A DNA stretch of 64,000 nucleotides from Arthrobacter sp. Alg241-R88. Lineage in GTDB: Bacteria; Actinomycetota; Actinomycetes; Actinomycetales; Micrococcaceae. The stretch is from the NCBI RefSeq assembly GCF_900537115.1, contig NZ_UNRG01000001.1, forward strand, positions 311,121 to 375,120. Direction: 5' to 3'. The notes beneath the pieces are model-generated. The model was not told the origin of the DNA, made no database searches, and saw nothing but the letters and a program-made list of their open reading frames with translations. Each line of letters starts with the position of its first letter. Within the stretch, counting starts at the first letter, position 1. This document shows positions 9,078-17,841 of this stretch, in pieces. A program made the position numbers and the translations under genes.

Positions 9078-9578
9078 TTACCCCAGGCTCCGGGCGAGTT
9101 CCTCGATCAGTTCGAACTGCTCGCGCACGCCGCCCTCCATGCCGGACTGGGCAATCATGTCCCGCACCTCCTTGCTGCCTGCGTCGGTGCGGATGCTGAC
9201 CAGGGTGGCGCCGCCGTCGGCATCGCTGAAGGTGACGGTGTTGACCACGGACCCCTCCTCGCTGTCCGGCGACGCACCGGACGTCTCCATGACCTCCGTG
9301 TGCACGATCCGTTCGTTGGGCACGATCTCGCGGTACGTTCCGTGGAAGGCCACCTCGAACTCACCGTGCGCCACCATCACGTAGCGCCATGCCCCGCCCA
9401 CCCGGAAGTCCATCTCGGCCGTGGTCATCTCGCCCCGCCGCCCGGGCCACCAGCGCTTGACCAGTTCAGGTGTGGTCCAGGCCCTGTACACGAGGTGCCG
9501 TGGTGCGCTGACGGTCCGGGTGATGAGGATTTCCCGGTCGCTGGGAAAGGTCACGTCCATGGTGCCTGTTTGTGTCAT
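9078..9578 (-). CDS. SRPBCC/AHSA1-domain protein
   Basis: A 166-residue single-domain START-like protein of the activator-of-Hsp90-ATPase-1 type (ILITRTVSAPRHLVYRAWTTPELVKRWWPG is the recognisable opening pattern, given here as TRTVSAPRHLVYRAW). These proteins bind a hydrophobic ligand in a deep cavity. The ATG overlaps the stop of the ArsR gene by four bases (9575-9578), so the two are cotranslated. ArsR-SRPBCC pairs are common in soil bacteria, and the SRPBCC protein is thought to handle the stress compound sensed by the regulator. The ligand is unknown. Confidence 0.85.
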   Translation of the reverse strand: MTQTGTMDVTFPSDREILITRTVSAPRHLVYRAWTTPELVKRWWPGRRGEMTTAEMDFRVGGAWRYVMVAHGEFEVAFHGTYREIVPNERIVHTEVMETSGASPDSEEGSVVNTVTFSDADGGATLVSIRTDAGSKEVRDMIAQSGMEGGVREQFELIEELARSLG

Positions 9579-9931
9579 TGTCCTGATCCTTCGTCTTGCG
9601 TGTCTTCCTGTTTGAGGTCGGCGAGCACGTCGTCCAGCAGTTCGAAGCGCTCGTCCCAGAGGTGCTGGTAGCCGGAGACCCAGTCATGGATGGGCTTCAG
9701 CGCCTGGGGGTTGAGCCGGTACAGCCGCTGCCGGCCTTCATCCCGCACATCCACCGCCCCTACCTCGCGCAGCACCCGCAAGTGCCGCGAGACTTGGGGC
9801 TGGGCCAGGCCCAAGAGTTCCACCAGCTCGTTCACCGGGCGCTCACCCTGGGTAAGGGCGTCCAGGATTTCCCGACGGCGGGGTTCAGCTACCGCGTTGA
9901 AAGTGTCCGTCGTCGTCGCTGCCCGTGCCAT
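9575..9931 (-). CDS. ArsR-family transcriptional regulator
   Basis: A 118-residue winged-helix repressor. The family core is FNAVAEPRRREILDALTQG followed by the recognition helix region LLGLAQPQVSRHLRVL. There is no cysteine metal site, so it is a non-metal ArsR, as is usual for members paired with SRPBCC proteins. The gene appears leaderless: a TATGAT -10 box lies six bases before the ATG. A palindrome overlapping that -10 (9940-9959) is a likely autoregulatory operator. It is first in a two-gene operon. Confidence 0.88.
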   Translation of the reverse strand: MARAATTTDTFNAVAEPRRREILDALTQGERPVNELVELLGLAQPQVSRHLRVLREVGAVDVRDEGRQRLYRLNPQALKPIHDWVSGYQHLWDERFELLDDVLADLKQEDTQDEGSGQ

Positions 9932-9939
9932 GCGCTTAT

Positions 9940-9959
9940 CATATACCCATATGGATATG
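9940..9959 (-). promoter_or_regulatory. Candidate ArsR operator overlapping a leaderless promoter
   Basis: The near-perfect palindrome CATATACCCATATGGATATG is centred on CCATATGG and lies 8-28 bases before the ArsR ATG. It overlaps the predicted -10 element TATGAT on the minus strand. Confidence 0.5.
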
Positions 9960-9995
9960 TGTGCCTTGGCTCCTGCACGTTTCCTGCCGGGCCGG

Positions 9996-11231
9996 TCAAA
10001 CTGCGTGCTCGGGCACCAGCGGTTTTGCCTTAAGGGTGCTTAGCAAGGCGGCAAGTGAACCGTCCATCGGCAGCAGCTCGCTGATGCCCGCGGCGGCTGC
10101 CTGCCGGCGCCACTCCGGCGTCGGCGCCTCCACCAACATCACGATTCGGGTGGCGGGTGCAGCAGCAAGTACGCGCTTGGCCGCACCCAGCCCGTCGTCG
10201 TCGCGCAGCCGGTCGTCAAGAATGACGACGTCGGGCGTCAGCTTGCGGACCAAATCAATCCCCGATTCCGCAGAGTCGGCACCTCCCAAATGGTGCAACT
10301 CCGGTTCGCGATCCAAGGCATAGGCAAGCAACTCAGTTATGGTCCGCTGACTATTGATGACCAGGACGCGAATTCCTTGCGACTCTGCAGTGGGCCTGAC
10401 CCGGGGCACCGTAAAGTCGGCGGTGGCCTCCAGCAGGCGGGAGTAAATGGCCCGCAGGGCGGGACCCGGCGCACAGCCCATCTCCCGGTCCATAATCCGC
10501 CTGCACTGGTCGAACGCACGCAAGGCCTCCGTGGGCTTGCCTCCACTTTCCAGTGCACGGACCAGAGCCGTCCAGGCCTGCTCGCTGAGGGGATCATCCG
10601 CAAGGGCCTCCCTTGCCCAAACCGAGGCCAGTTGGGACTGGCCCAACGCCAGGGCTGACTCCGCCGCCAGTAGCCGGGCATTGAAGACACGCGCTGCATG
10701 ACGAATTCGCTCCGCTTCGGCCCAGGACGGCAACAGCTCATCGCCCAGTAGCGGGCCAGAAGCCAGGTCAAGAGCCTCCCGGAGCAGGACAATGGCGTGT
10801 TGGGGCGCTGCCAATTCAGCCCTGCGTACCAGTGCCTCGAAGCGGTCCAGGTCCAGGTCCACCAGCGACGTGTCCAGCACGTAGCCGCCGGTCACCGTCC
10901 GCAAAGGGCCGTCCTTGCCCCTTCCGGGCTGCAGATGGCGCCGCAGCACACTGACATAGCTTTCCAGGCTGGGGAGAGCCTCCGCCGGGGCCTGCCCGGC
11001 CCAAAGGACGTCGATAAGGCGGTCTTTGGAAACCGGTCCGCCCAGGTTCAGCAGAAGGAGTTCGAGAATTTGCCGGGGCTTCGGGCCGCCCAGTTCCCCA
11101 TAGCCCAGGACTGTATCCCCGCGCCGGATCCGGAGCGGACCGATGATTTTCGCATCGAGCCGGCAGGGACCCGGCCCCGTGAGGACAGCTGGCATGGTGA
11201 CATCTGAAACTGTCAGATTTACTGAGTTCAT
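9996..11231 (-). CDS. SARP-like regulator: winged helix, BTAD domain and degenerate receiver
   Basis: A 411-residue protein with an OmpR-type winged helix (about 15-100), a bacterial transcriptional activation domain (about 105-250) and a C-terminal receiver-like domain (about 285-405). The receiver keeps the phospho-acceptor Asp (DVVILDDRL) but has lost the acidic pair (VINSQ instead of a DD pair), the switch Thr and the Lys (LLPMDGS). It is therefore probably not phosphorylated normally. AAAGG seven or eight bases before ATG 11231 supports this start over a TTG at 11267. It is divergent from the giant peroxidase gene, with SARP-like direct repeats between them, so it likely controls that gene. 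Confidence 0.82.
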   Translation of the reverse strand: MNSVNLTVSDVTMPAVLTGPGPCRLDAKIIGPLRIRRGDTVLGYGELGGPKPRQILELLLLNLGGPVSKDRLIDVLWAGQAPAEALPSLESYVSVLRRHLQPGRGKDGPLRTVTGGYVLDTSLVDLDLDRFEALVRRAELAAPQHAIVLLREALDLASGPLLGDELLPSWAEAERIRHAARVFNARLLAAESALALGQSQLASVWAREALADDPLSEQAWTALVRALESGGKPTEALRAFDQCRRIMDREMGCAPGPALRAIYSRLLEATADFTVPRVRPTAESQGIRVLVINSQRTITELLAYALDREPELHHLGGADSAESGIDLVRKLTPDVVILDDRLRDDDGLGAAKRVLAAAPATRIVMLVEAPTPEWRRQAAAAGISELLPMDGSLAALLSTLKAKPLVPEHAV

Positions 11232-11305
11232 CCGTGAACCTTTGATCAGTTGCGAATTTCTGCCCAAGTGTTGCTGTTTCCCAGGCCCGGGACACGAGTA
11301 GGGGC

Positions 11306-11355
11306 TACCTGTTGACGGAGGAGGGCTTACCTGTTGGCCGCTCGGGATACCTATG
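11306..11355 (+). promoter_or_regulatory. SARP-box-like direct repeats
   Basis: TACCTGTTG occurs at 11306-11314 and 11328-11336, exactly 22 bp apart, with a weaker third unit TACCTATG at 11348-11355. SARP regulators bind short direct repeats on one DNA face, usually spaced 11 or 22 bp. The repeats lie between the SARP-like gene and the peroxidase gene. Confidence 0.55.
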
Positions 11356-11498
11356 TCCGATGAGGCTAGTGGCTTCTTTGCCGGTCGAAATTCGCTTGGG
11401 CAACGGCGGTTGTTGTTTCATCCGCATTCCCTCAGGCACTGTGTTTGCCCTGTTCAGCGCTTGGCTGATTAAGGTTTTTTAGAGGTGGCCGCTGCACC

Positions 11499-14400
11499 AT
11501 GACTCATTCCATCCCTCCTAACGGCAGGCATGTCATGAGACCCTCCAATTGGGCGCCCCTGGGCCCGGACGACGGTAGGCCGTCCGCGCCTCAACACAAC
11601 GAAGAAAGCAATTTCCACGCCAGACGCGGGCGCCACACGGCCATCCGCCCGGCACGTGAGAGGCCGGCACGTATCCGGCTGGTTGCGGCCATCGCCGCTA
11701 TAGTCATGCCCGTTGGCATAGGACTTCCCGTCGTCGCCGCCAACGCTGTCACGGCGCCGGTAGGCCAGGGATTCACCGTAACCCCTTCGGATCTGGCGTT
11801 TATCCTGAAGCAGATCAAGATTGCCGAGGCGCACGCTGCAACGCGGTCCCCGGAGCATCCGTGTGACACCATGGTTGGCACCGGCCCTGATCAGATCGCG
11901 AGCCCCCTCGTCTCCATGGGGCTGCGCACAGTGGACGGTTCCTGCAACAACCTCGTGCCAGGCCAGGAAACGTTCGGCGCCGCCGACCAGGTATTCCCCC
12001 GCCTGACCACGCCGGTATTCAAGAGTGCCGAGGACTCACCTCCCGCGTTCGGCCCTTCCCAGCCGACCTCGTACGCGCAGAAGAAGGGCTCCGTTTTCGA
12101 CTCTGAGCCCCGCGTCATCAGCAACCTGATCGTGGACCAGACCTCAACCAACCCGGCCGCGGTGGCAGCAGCCGGTAACCCGGTCAGGTCGCAGGGCAAC
12201 GAGGGCATCGTCCCATGCACGACGGATCCGGATCCCTCGGCTACGCCGCCGATCGACGAAATTCCTGCGGGCTGCGTGCCGTCGCACCAGACCCTTTTCA
12301 TCCCGAACGTGACCACCGACGTCGGCCTCTCGCCGCCCTACAATTCGATGTTCACCCTGTTCGGCCAGTTCTTCGATCATGGCGTGGACCAGACCGTTAA
12401 GGGCGGAGGCACGGTGTTTGTGCCGCTGAAGGACGACGATCCACTGATCGCGGGTCCGGACCACGTCCTGGGCAATGGCGACGACCTGGCCCCGAACCTG
12501 CGCTTCATGGTGCTGACCCGGGGCCAGAACCAGCCGGGGGAAGATGGTGAGCTGGGTACCGGGGATGACATCCAGGATGCCCTGAACACGGACTCGCCCT
12601 GGGTGGACCAGAGCCAGACCTACACCTCCCACCCGTCACACCAGGTATTCCTCCGCGAGTACGTCGACAACAGCGACGGCAAGCCGGTGTCCACGGGAAA
12701 GCTGCTCGGCGGTCCTGCGGGTCCCACGGCTGGCGGCATGGCCACCTGGGCCACCACCAAGGCACAGGCTAAGGAGCTGCTCGGTCTTGACCTCCAGGAC
12801 GCAGACGTAACGAACATCCCCATGATTGCCGCAGACCCCTACGGCAAGTTCCTCCCTGGTCCCAGCGGTCTCCCGCAGTACGTGACCACAACCGGCATGG
12901 TGGAGGGCAACATCGGCTCTCCGGTTCCTGTTCCCGCGAATGCGCTGCACTTCGAAACGCCGTTCCTGACGGACATTGCGCACAATGCGGACCCCACCCC
13001 GGTGGATACCGACCACAACCCGGGTACACCACCGGTCGCTCCGGTCCCGGACGAAGACAACGTGGCCTCGGCCGACTTCGCCAGCCAGCCGGCGGGAACC
13101 TATGACGATGAAATGCTCAACGCGCACTTCATCGCCGGCGACGGCCGTGTGAACGAAAACATCGGCCTGACCGCCATCCACCAGATCTTCCACTCCGAGC
13201 ACGACCGCCTCGTCGGCGACATCAAGAATGTGCTCACCGGCGACACTTCAGCGGCCGGCGTTACTGCGCTCGCCGAGTGGAAGCTGACCCTGGGCGCGGC
13301 AGACTGGAACGGTGAGCGCCTCTTCCAGGCGGCACGGTTCATCACCGAGATGGAGTACCAGCACCTGGTCTTCGAGGAGTTCGCCCGCAAGGTTCAACCT
13401 GCGATCAACCCCTTCGAGCCGTTTGCGTTCACCCAGACGGAGCTCAACCCCGCGGTCAAGGCTGAATTCGCCCACGCCGTGTACCGCTTCGGCCACTCGA
13501 TGCTGACCGAGACGATCTCCCGCAGGAATGAGGACAGCCCCGGTCCCGACAACGAATTCGGCACCTCCGACGACGAACTGGGAAGTCAGAACGACATCTC
13601 CCTGCTCGAGGGGTTCCTCAACCCGCCGGAGTACACCAACGGCGGGCCTGCCGGTCCGCTCACCTCCGAGGAGGCTGCGGGCAGCATCATCATGGGTATG
13701 TCGGACCAGGCCGGTAACGAGCTCGACGAGTTCGTGACGGACACGCTCCGCAACAACCTGCTGGGTCTGCCCCTGGACCTGCCGACCGTCAACATGACAC
13801 GAGCCCGCTCGGAAGGAATTCCGCGGTTGAACGTCCTTCGGCGCGAGCTTTACGGCTCGACCAACGACGGCCAGCTGAAGCCCTACATCAACTGGATCGA
13901 CTTCGGCGAGAACCTCAAGCACCCGGAGTCGCTCGTCAACTTCGTCGCAGCCTATGGCCAGCACCCGTCCATCACCGGCGCTACTACGCTGGCGGGCAAG
14001 CGGGAGGCTGCACGACTGATCGTCAGCCCCAACTCCGGGGACGTTGCTCCTGATGATGCGTCTGCGTTTATGAACAGCACGGGCGCCTGGGCCAACGACG
14101 GCACCCTGTCGATCACCGGCCTGGACAACGTGGACCTCTGGGTCGGCGGTCTCGCGGAGCAGACCGTTGTGTTCGGTGGCCTGCTTGGCAGCACGTTCAA
14201 CTACGTCTTCGAGAACCAGCTGACCGACCTGCAGAACGGCGACCGCCTGTACTACCTGGCGCGCACGCCGGGCATGAACCTCCGCAGTGCACTGGAGGGC
14301 AACTCCTTCGCTGAACTGATGATGCGCAACACGAACGTGCACAGCCTGAAGGCCGATTCGTTCGCCACGGCGGACTGCAAGTTTGAACTGAAGAAGCTGG

Positions 14401-16820
14401 CAGGCACCACCGCCGGCTTTACAGCCTCCGGCAACACCGTAACGGATGACCCGGACTCAGACTGCGATGAGGCCGCCCTGCTGATCCGCATGCCCGACGG
14501 TACGATCAAGTACCGCGCCAGGAACACCGTGGACCCCTCCGGGATCAACGGACAGAGCGTCTACAACGGCACCGCCGGCGCGGACCGCATCTTCGGCGGG
14601 AACGACAGCGACACCTTCTGGGGTGGTGCCAGCAACGACATCATCGAAGGTGGTGACGGAGCCGACGTCGCACTCGGCGGCGAAGGCGAAGACATCATCA
14701 CCGACCTCGCCGGCGACGACGTGCCCAAGGGCGGTCCCGGAAACGACGCGATCGACGCCGGCCCGGGCCTGGACATCATCATGGGTGGAGATGGCAAGGA
14801 TTTCACGAACGGTGGAGCGAATGCCAACGAGACGTTCGGTGGAACCGGCGACGACTTCATTATGCTCGGTCAAGGCATCGATGCCGCGTTCGGCGATAGC
14901 GGCGACGACTGGGAAGAGGGCGGGGACCAACCTGACCTCATGATCGGGGACAGCAGCAACCTGTTTTTCCTGGATGACTCCCAAAAGCCCGGACACGACA
15001 TCCTGATCGGCCAAGGCGGCGACGACGACTACGACATGGAGGGCGGTGACGACGTCGGCCTCGCAGGACCCGGCGTTGAGAAGGTCGCGGGAGCCTCGGG
15101 ATACGACTGGGAGATCGGCCTTCAGGATCCACAGGCACAAGACGCGGACCTGAACCTCCAGATCCCGCCGCTGGATATCCTGGAAGTGGGAGTCCGGGAC
15201 AAGTTCAACGAGGTGGAAGCACTCTCGGGCGGGAACCTCGATGACACCCTTCGGGGCGATGACATTGTTCCGAGCGGCGTCGGCGGTGCCGGATTCATCG
15301 GATGCGACGTGCTGGACCAGGCAGGCGTTGACCGCGTTGCGGGCCTTGACCCGTTGGTACCCGCGCTCGCCACTCCGGCGGATACAGTCATTGGGGCATC
15401 TGCATCCAGTAACTGCCCGCTGCTGGTCCCGGGCAGCAATGTCTGGGGCGATGGCAACATCCTTCTCGGCGGCGGCGGCAGTGACCTCATTGAAGGACGC
15501 GGCGCCGATGACATCATCGACGGCGACAAGTACTTCAGTGTCCGCCTTAGTGTCCGCACGGACGCGAACAACCCCGCTTCGGAGGTTGGCAGTGCGGCCG
15601 GCATGACCACCCAGTACCTGCGGGACGGCGCCGGCAAGCTTACCGGCCCCACTCTCCAGGAAGCCGTGTTCGCGGGAACCGTGAATCCGGGCAACGTCGT
15701 GGCGATCCGCGAGATCCTGGCGGGCTCCGGTGGCACGGACACCGCGCTCTTCTCGGGCCCGCGGTCCAACTACACGATCGTGGCCACTCCGGCAACGGAA
15801 ACCGAGTTGGCCAAGGTGACGGTCACCCAGACCGGCGCTGATGTGGCCGGCCAGCGGGCCAGCGACGGGACCGACACGCTGCGGAACATCGAGCAGCTGC
15901 GGTTCTCCGATCAGGTGGTTGCCCTGGCTGTGCCTGTTGCACCGGCCATCGGCACGGCGGCTGCTGGCAACGGCTCCGCCACGGTCGGCTTCACGGCACC
16001 TGCAGCAGGCGGGTCGCCGATCACGGGCTTCGAGGTGGTCGTCAGCGCTGGCGGCTCAGCAGTCCGGACAGTCACCGGTGTTCCTGCGGCGGCCACCAGC
16101 GCCGTCGTCACCGAGCTGACCAACGGCACCGCGTACACCTTCCAGGTGCGCGCGATCAACGAGTTCGGCGCGGGCGCACTGTCGGCCGTGTCCAACGCCG
16201 TCACGCCGGCAGCTGGGGCTCCGGGTACTCCCACCAGTGTGGCAGCGACTGCCGGAATCAACTCAGCGACGGTTACGTGGACAGCTCCTGCGAATGACGG
16301 CGGGTCCCCTATCACCGGCTCCCAGATCGAAGTCCGCACGGGAACCACGGTAGTCACTACTGCCACCTTCACTAACGCGGCCACCAGCCAGGTGGTTACC
16401 GGACTTACCCCGGGCACCACTTACAGCTTCGTGGTCAGGGCCGTCAACAACACCGGAGCGGGCGCGGCATCGGCGGCATCCAATGCGGTTACGACGCCCA
16501 ACCGGCCGGGCGCTCCGGTAATCGGGAGGGCAAGGCAAGGCGACAACCGCGGGCCTGTGACAGCCTCGATCGCCTGGACACCCCCGGCCACCACGGGCGG
16601 CTCACCGATCACCGGCTACAAGGTCACCGCCCTGCGGATGAGCTCGGCGGCAAACAACGCCACCGTGGTTTCAAGGACGGACTCCGCGGTCCTGCCGGCG
16701 ACGGCCAGGAACCTGGAGATGACCCTTACCGGCAGCAACTACCGTTTCGTGGTGGTTGCCATCAATGCGGTGGGCACCAGCCCGGAGTCCGCCCGCTCGG
16801 GCAGCGTGGTGGCGCGGTAG
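11499..16820 (+). CDS. Secreted animal-type haem peroxidase with RTX calcium repeats and three fibronectin III domains
   Basis: A 1773-residue exported protein. A basic N-terminus leads to a hydrophobic signal at about residues 58-82. The haem peroxidase domain (about 270-960) carries the distal His in LFGQFFDHGVDQ (about 294) and the proximal His in VYRFGHSML (about 666). Glycine-aspartate nonapeptides of the RTX type (GGNDSDTF, GGDGADVA, GGEGEDII and others) fill about 1020-1210 and recur near 1320. Three FN3 domains (about 1477-1773) end the protein. Peroxidases with RTX repeats include the Mn(II) oxidase MopA. A multicopper oxidase lies downstream, and a SARP-like regulator is divergent. 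GAGGTGG upstream supports ATG 11499; ATG 11535 is an alternative. Confidence 0.88.
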   Translation: MTHSIPPNGRHVMRPSNWAPLGPDDGRPSAPQHNEESNFHARRGRHTAIRPARERPARIRLVAAIAAIVMPVGIGLPVVAANAVTAPVGQGFTVTPSDLAFILKQIKIAEAHAATRSPEHPCDTMVGTGPDQIASPLVSMGLRTVDGSCNNLVPGQETFGAADQVFPRLTTPVFKSAEDSPPAFGPSQPTSYAQKKGSVFDSEPRVISNLIVDQTSTNPAAVAAAGNPVRSQGNEGIVPCTTDPDPSATPPIDEIPAGCVPSHQTLFIPNVTTDVGLSPPYNSMFTLFGQFFDHGVDQTVKGGGTVFVPLKDDDPLIAGPDHVLGNGDDLAPNLRFMVLTRGQNQPGEDGELGTGDDIQDALNTDSPWVDQSQTYTSHPSHQVFLREYVDNSDGKPVSTGKLLGGPAGPTAGGMATWATTKAQAKELLGLDLQDADVTNIPMIAADPYGKFLPGPSGLPQYVTTTGMVEGNIGSPVPVPANALHFETPFLTDIAHNADPTPVDTDHNPGTPPVAPVPDEDNVASADFASQPAGTYDDEMLNAHFIAGDGRVNENIGLTAIHQIFHSEHDRLVGDIKNVLTGDTSAAGVTALAEWKLTLGAADWNGERLFQAARFITEMEYQHLVFEEFARKVQPAINPFEPFAFTQTELNPAVKAEFAHAVYRFGHSMLTETISRRNEDSPGPDNEFGTSDDELGSQNDISLLEGFLNPPEYTNGGPAGPLTSEEAAGSIIMGMSDQAGNELDEFVTDTLRNNLLGLPLDLPTVNMTRARSEGIPRLNVLRRELYGSTNDGQLKPYINWIDFGENLKHPESLVNFVAAYGQHPSITGATTLAGKREAARLIVSPNSGDVAPDDASAFMNSTGAWANDGTLSITGLDNVDLWVGGLAEQTVVFGGLLGSTFNYVFENQLTDLQNGDRLYYLARTPGMNLRSALEGNSFAELMMRNTNVHSLKADSFATADCKFELKKLAGTTAGFTASGNTVTDDPDSDCDEAALLIRMPDGTIKYRARNTVDPSGINGQSVYNGTAGADRIFGGNDSDTFWGGASNDIIEGGDGADVALGGEGEDIITDLAGDDVPKGGPGNDAIDAGPGLDIIMGGDGKDFTNGGANANETFGGTGDDFIMLGQGIDAAFGDSGDDWEEGGDQPDLMIGDSSNLFFLDDSQKPGHDILIGQGGDDDYDMEGGDDVGLAGPGVEKVAGASGYDWEIGLQDPQAQDADLNLQIPPLDILEVGVRDKFNEVEALSGGNLDDTLRGDDIVPSGVGGAGFIGCDVLDQAGVDRVAGLDPLVPALATPADTVIGASASSNCPLLVPGSNVWGDGNILLGGGGSDLIEGRGADDIIDGDKYFSVRLSVRTDANNPASEVGSAAGMTTQYLRDGAGKLTGPTLQEAVFAGTVNPGNVVAIREILAGSGGTDTALFSGPRSNYTIVATPATETELAKVTVTQTGADVAGQRASDGTDTLRNIEQLRFSDQVVALAVPVAPAIGTAAAGNGSATVGFTAPAAGGSPITGFEVVVSAGGSAVRTVTGVPAAATSAVVTELTNGTAYTFQVRAINEFGAGALSAVSNAVTPAAGAPGTPTSVAATAGINSATVTWTAPANDGGSPITGSQIEVRTGTTVVTTATFTNAATSQVVTGLTPGTTYSFVVRAVNNTGAGAASAASNAVTTPNRPGAPVIGRARQGDNRGPVTASIAWTPPATTGGSPITGYKVTALRMSSAANNATVVSRTDSAVLPATARNLEMTLTGSNYRFVVVAINAVGTSPESARSGSVVAR

Positions 16821-16858
16821 GAAAGGCATAGCGCAGCCAGCACCTGCAGCTGGCAAGT

Positions 16859-16888
16859 GAAGGGGGTGGCCGCGAGGCCACCCCCTTT
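16859..16888. terminator. Strong hairpin terminator after the peroxidase gene
   Basis: Stem GGGGGTGGCC (16862-16871) with GGCCACCCCC (16876-16885), extended by two A-T pairs and followed by a TTT tail. It ends the peroxidase transcript and could also serve the convergent lipoprotein transcript. Confidence 0.75.
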
Positions 16889-17057
16889 CGCTGTGCCTGC
16901 GGACCGTGGTGGGCCGCCATCGGAGACGCGCCACACTCTGCGGGCCGTCGTTGCAGGCACAACGGCGGGGTCAGGCCGGCTAGGATTTCATCCCAACCGA
17001 TCTGGCCCCGTCGTCGCAATTTGGGGTGCTACTGGAGGTGCAGCGGTTCCCTTCGGT

Positions 17058-17840
17058 TCAATGCCCGTGTACGGGTTCCCCGGTCCCGGCACTGCCGGCC
17101 TCAACCGGTTCGTTGTCCATCTCCACGCCGGTTCCGGTGCCCGACCGGGGGCGCACTTTGACGGCGTCGGCAGTGGTCCCCGAGGCCCGCGCAACGCCCC
17201 GACGGACGGCCTCCACCGTCTTGTCGCTCAGCAGAGGCCCGGTGTAGCCCAGTTCCAGCTCCTTGTCGCCGGCACGGGCCTCATAGTTTCCCAGGGCATC
17301 CGCAAGGATGCCTTCCAAAGCTATGCCATCCGCCACTGCCTGGGCCTTCGCCGAGTTGACCGCGAACCGGAGATCATGAACGAGTACCTGGGCCACGCGA
17401 ACCTGGTCCAGTCCCGTAAACGCGAGGTCGTGGCCGAAGGCAAGGTCAACCAATTTACCGCCATGAGCACTGGTGGCATCACTGGGCAGGGCAACAATTA
17501 TCTCGGGCACCGTATCCTGCAGCACGCTGGCCCCGAGCACGTCCGGAGATATCTGCGACACTGCCAAGCCAAGGCTGCCCGCGGCAGTACTGAGGGCGGT
17601 GCGAAGCTTGTCCAGGTCGGCGTCCGGTGTGGGGTAGACGGCCACAACAATGCGCCGACGGACCATCAGCCCGTCATAGCTGACCCGGGGCCGACCATTG
17701 CCCAGCTCGGGACCAGACCCGGCCGTCAGGACCACGCCGGACGGGTCGGAAGGAGGTGAACCTGGCGGCGCTCCGGCAGTGCAGCCGGCCAACAAGGAAG
17801 AAGCCAGCACCACCGAAACGGCAACGGCAGCCCCCTTCAT
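17058..17840 (-). CDS. Lipoprotein of unknown function coupled to the multicopper oxidase
   Basis: A 260-residue protein that starts MKGAAVAVSVVL and has a lipobox LLAGC, so it is predicted to be anchored outside the membrane. The rest has no family I recognise. It has repeated hydrophobic stretches (VRRRIVVAVYPT, IIVALPSDA) that suggest an alpha/beta fold, and an acidic C-terminal tail. The ATG lies one base after the oxidase stop (TGAGATG), so it is translated with the oxidase. An in-frame upstream extension to 17951 would overlap the oxidase C-terminus and lacks a signal peptide, so I reject it. A role as an assembly or redox partner of the oxidase is only inference. Confidence 0.75.
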   Translation of the reverse strand: MKGAAVAVSVVLASSLLAGCTAGAPPGSPPSDPSGVVLTAGSGPELGNGRPRVSYDGLMVRRRIVVAVYPTPDADLDKLRTALSTAAGSLGLAVSQISPDVLGASVLQDTVPEIIVALPSDATSAHGGKLVDLAFGHDLAFTGLDQVRVAQVLVHDLRFAVNSAKAQAVADGIALEGILADALGNYEARAGDKELELGYTGPLLSDKTVEAVRRGVARASGTTADAVKVRPRSGTGTGVEMDNEPVEAGSAGTGEPVHGH

Positions 17841-17841
17841 C

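Noticed and set aside
11232..11498. Riboswitch in the region between the SARP-like and peroxidase genes
   Set aside because: No conserved riboswitch core was seen. The repeats there are better explained as protein-binding sites.
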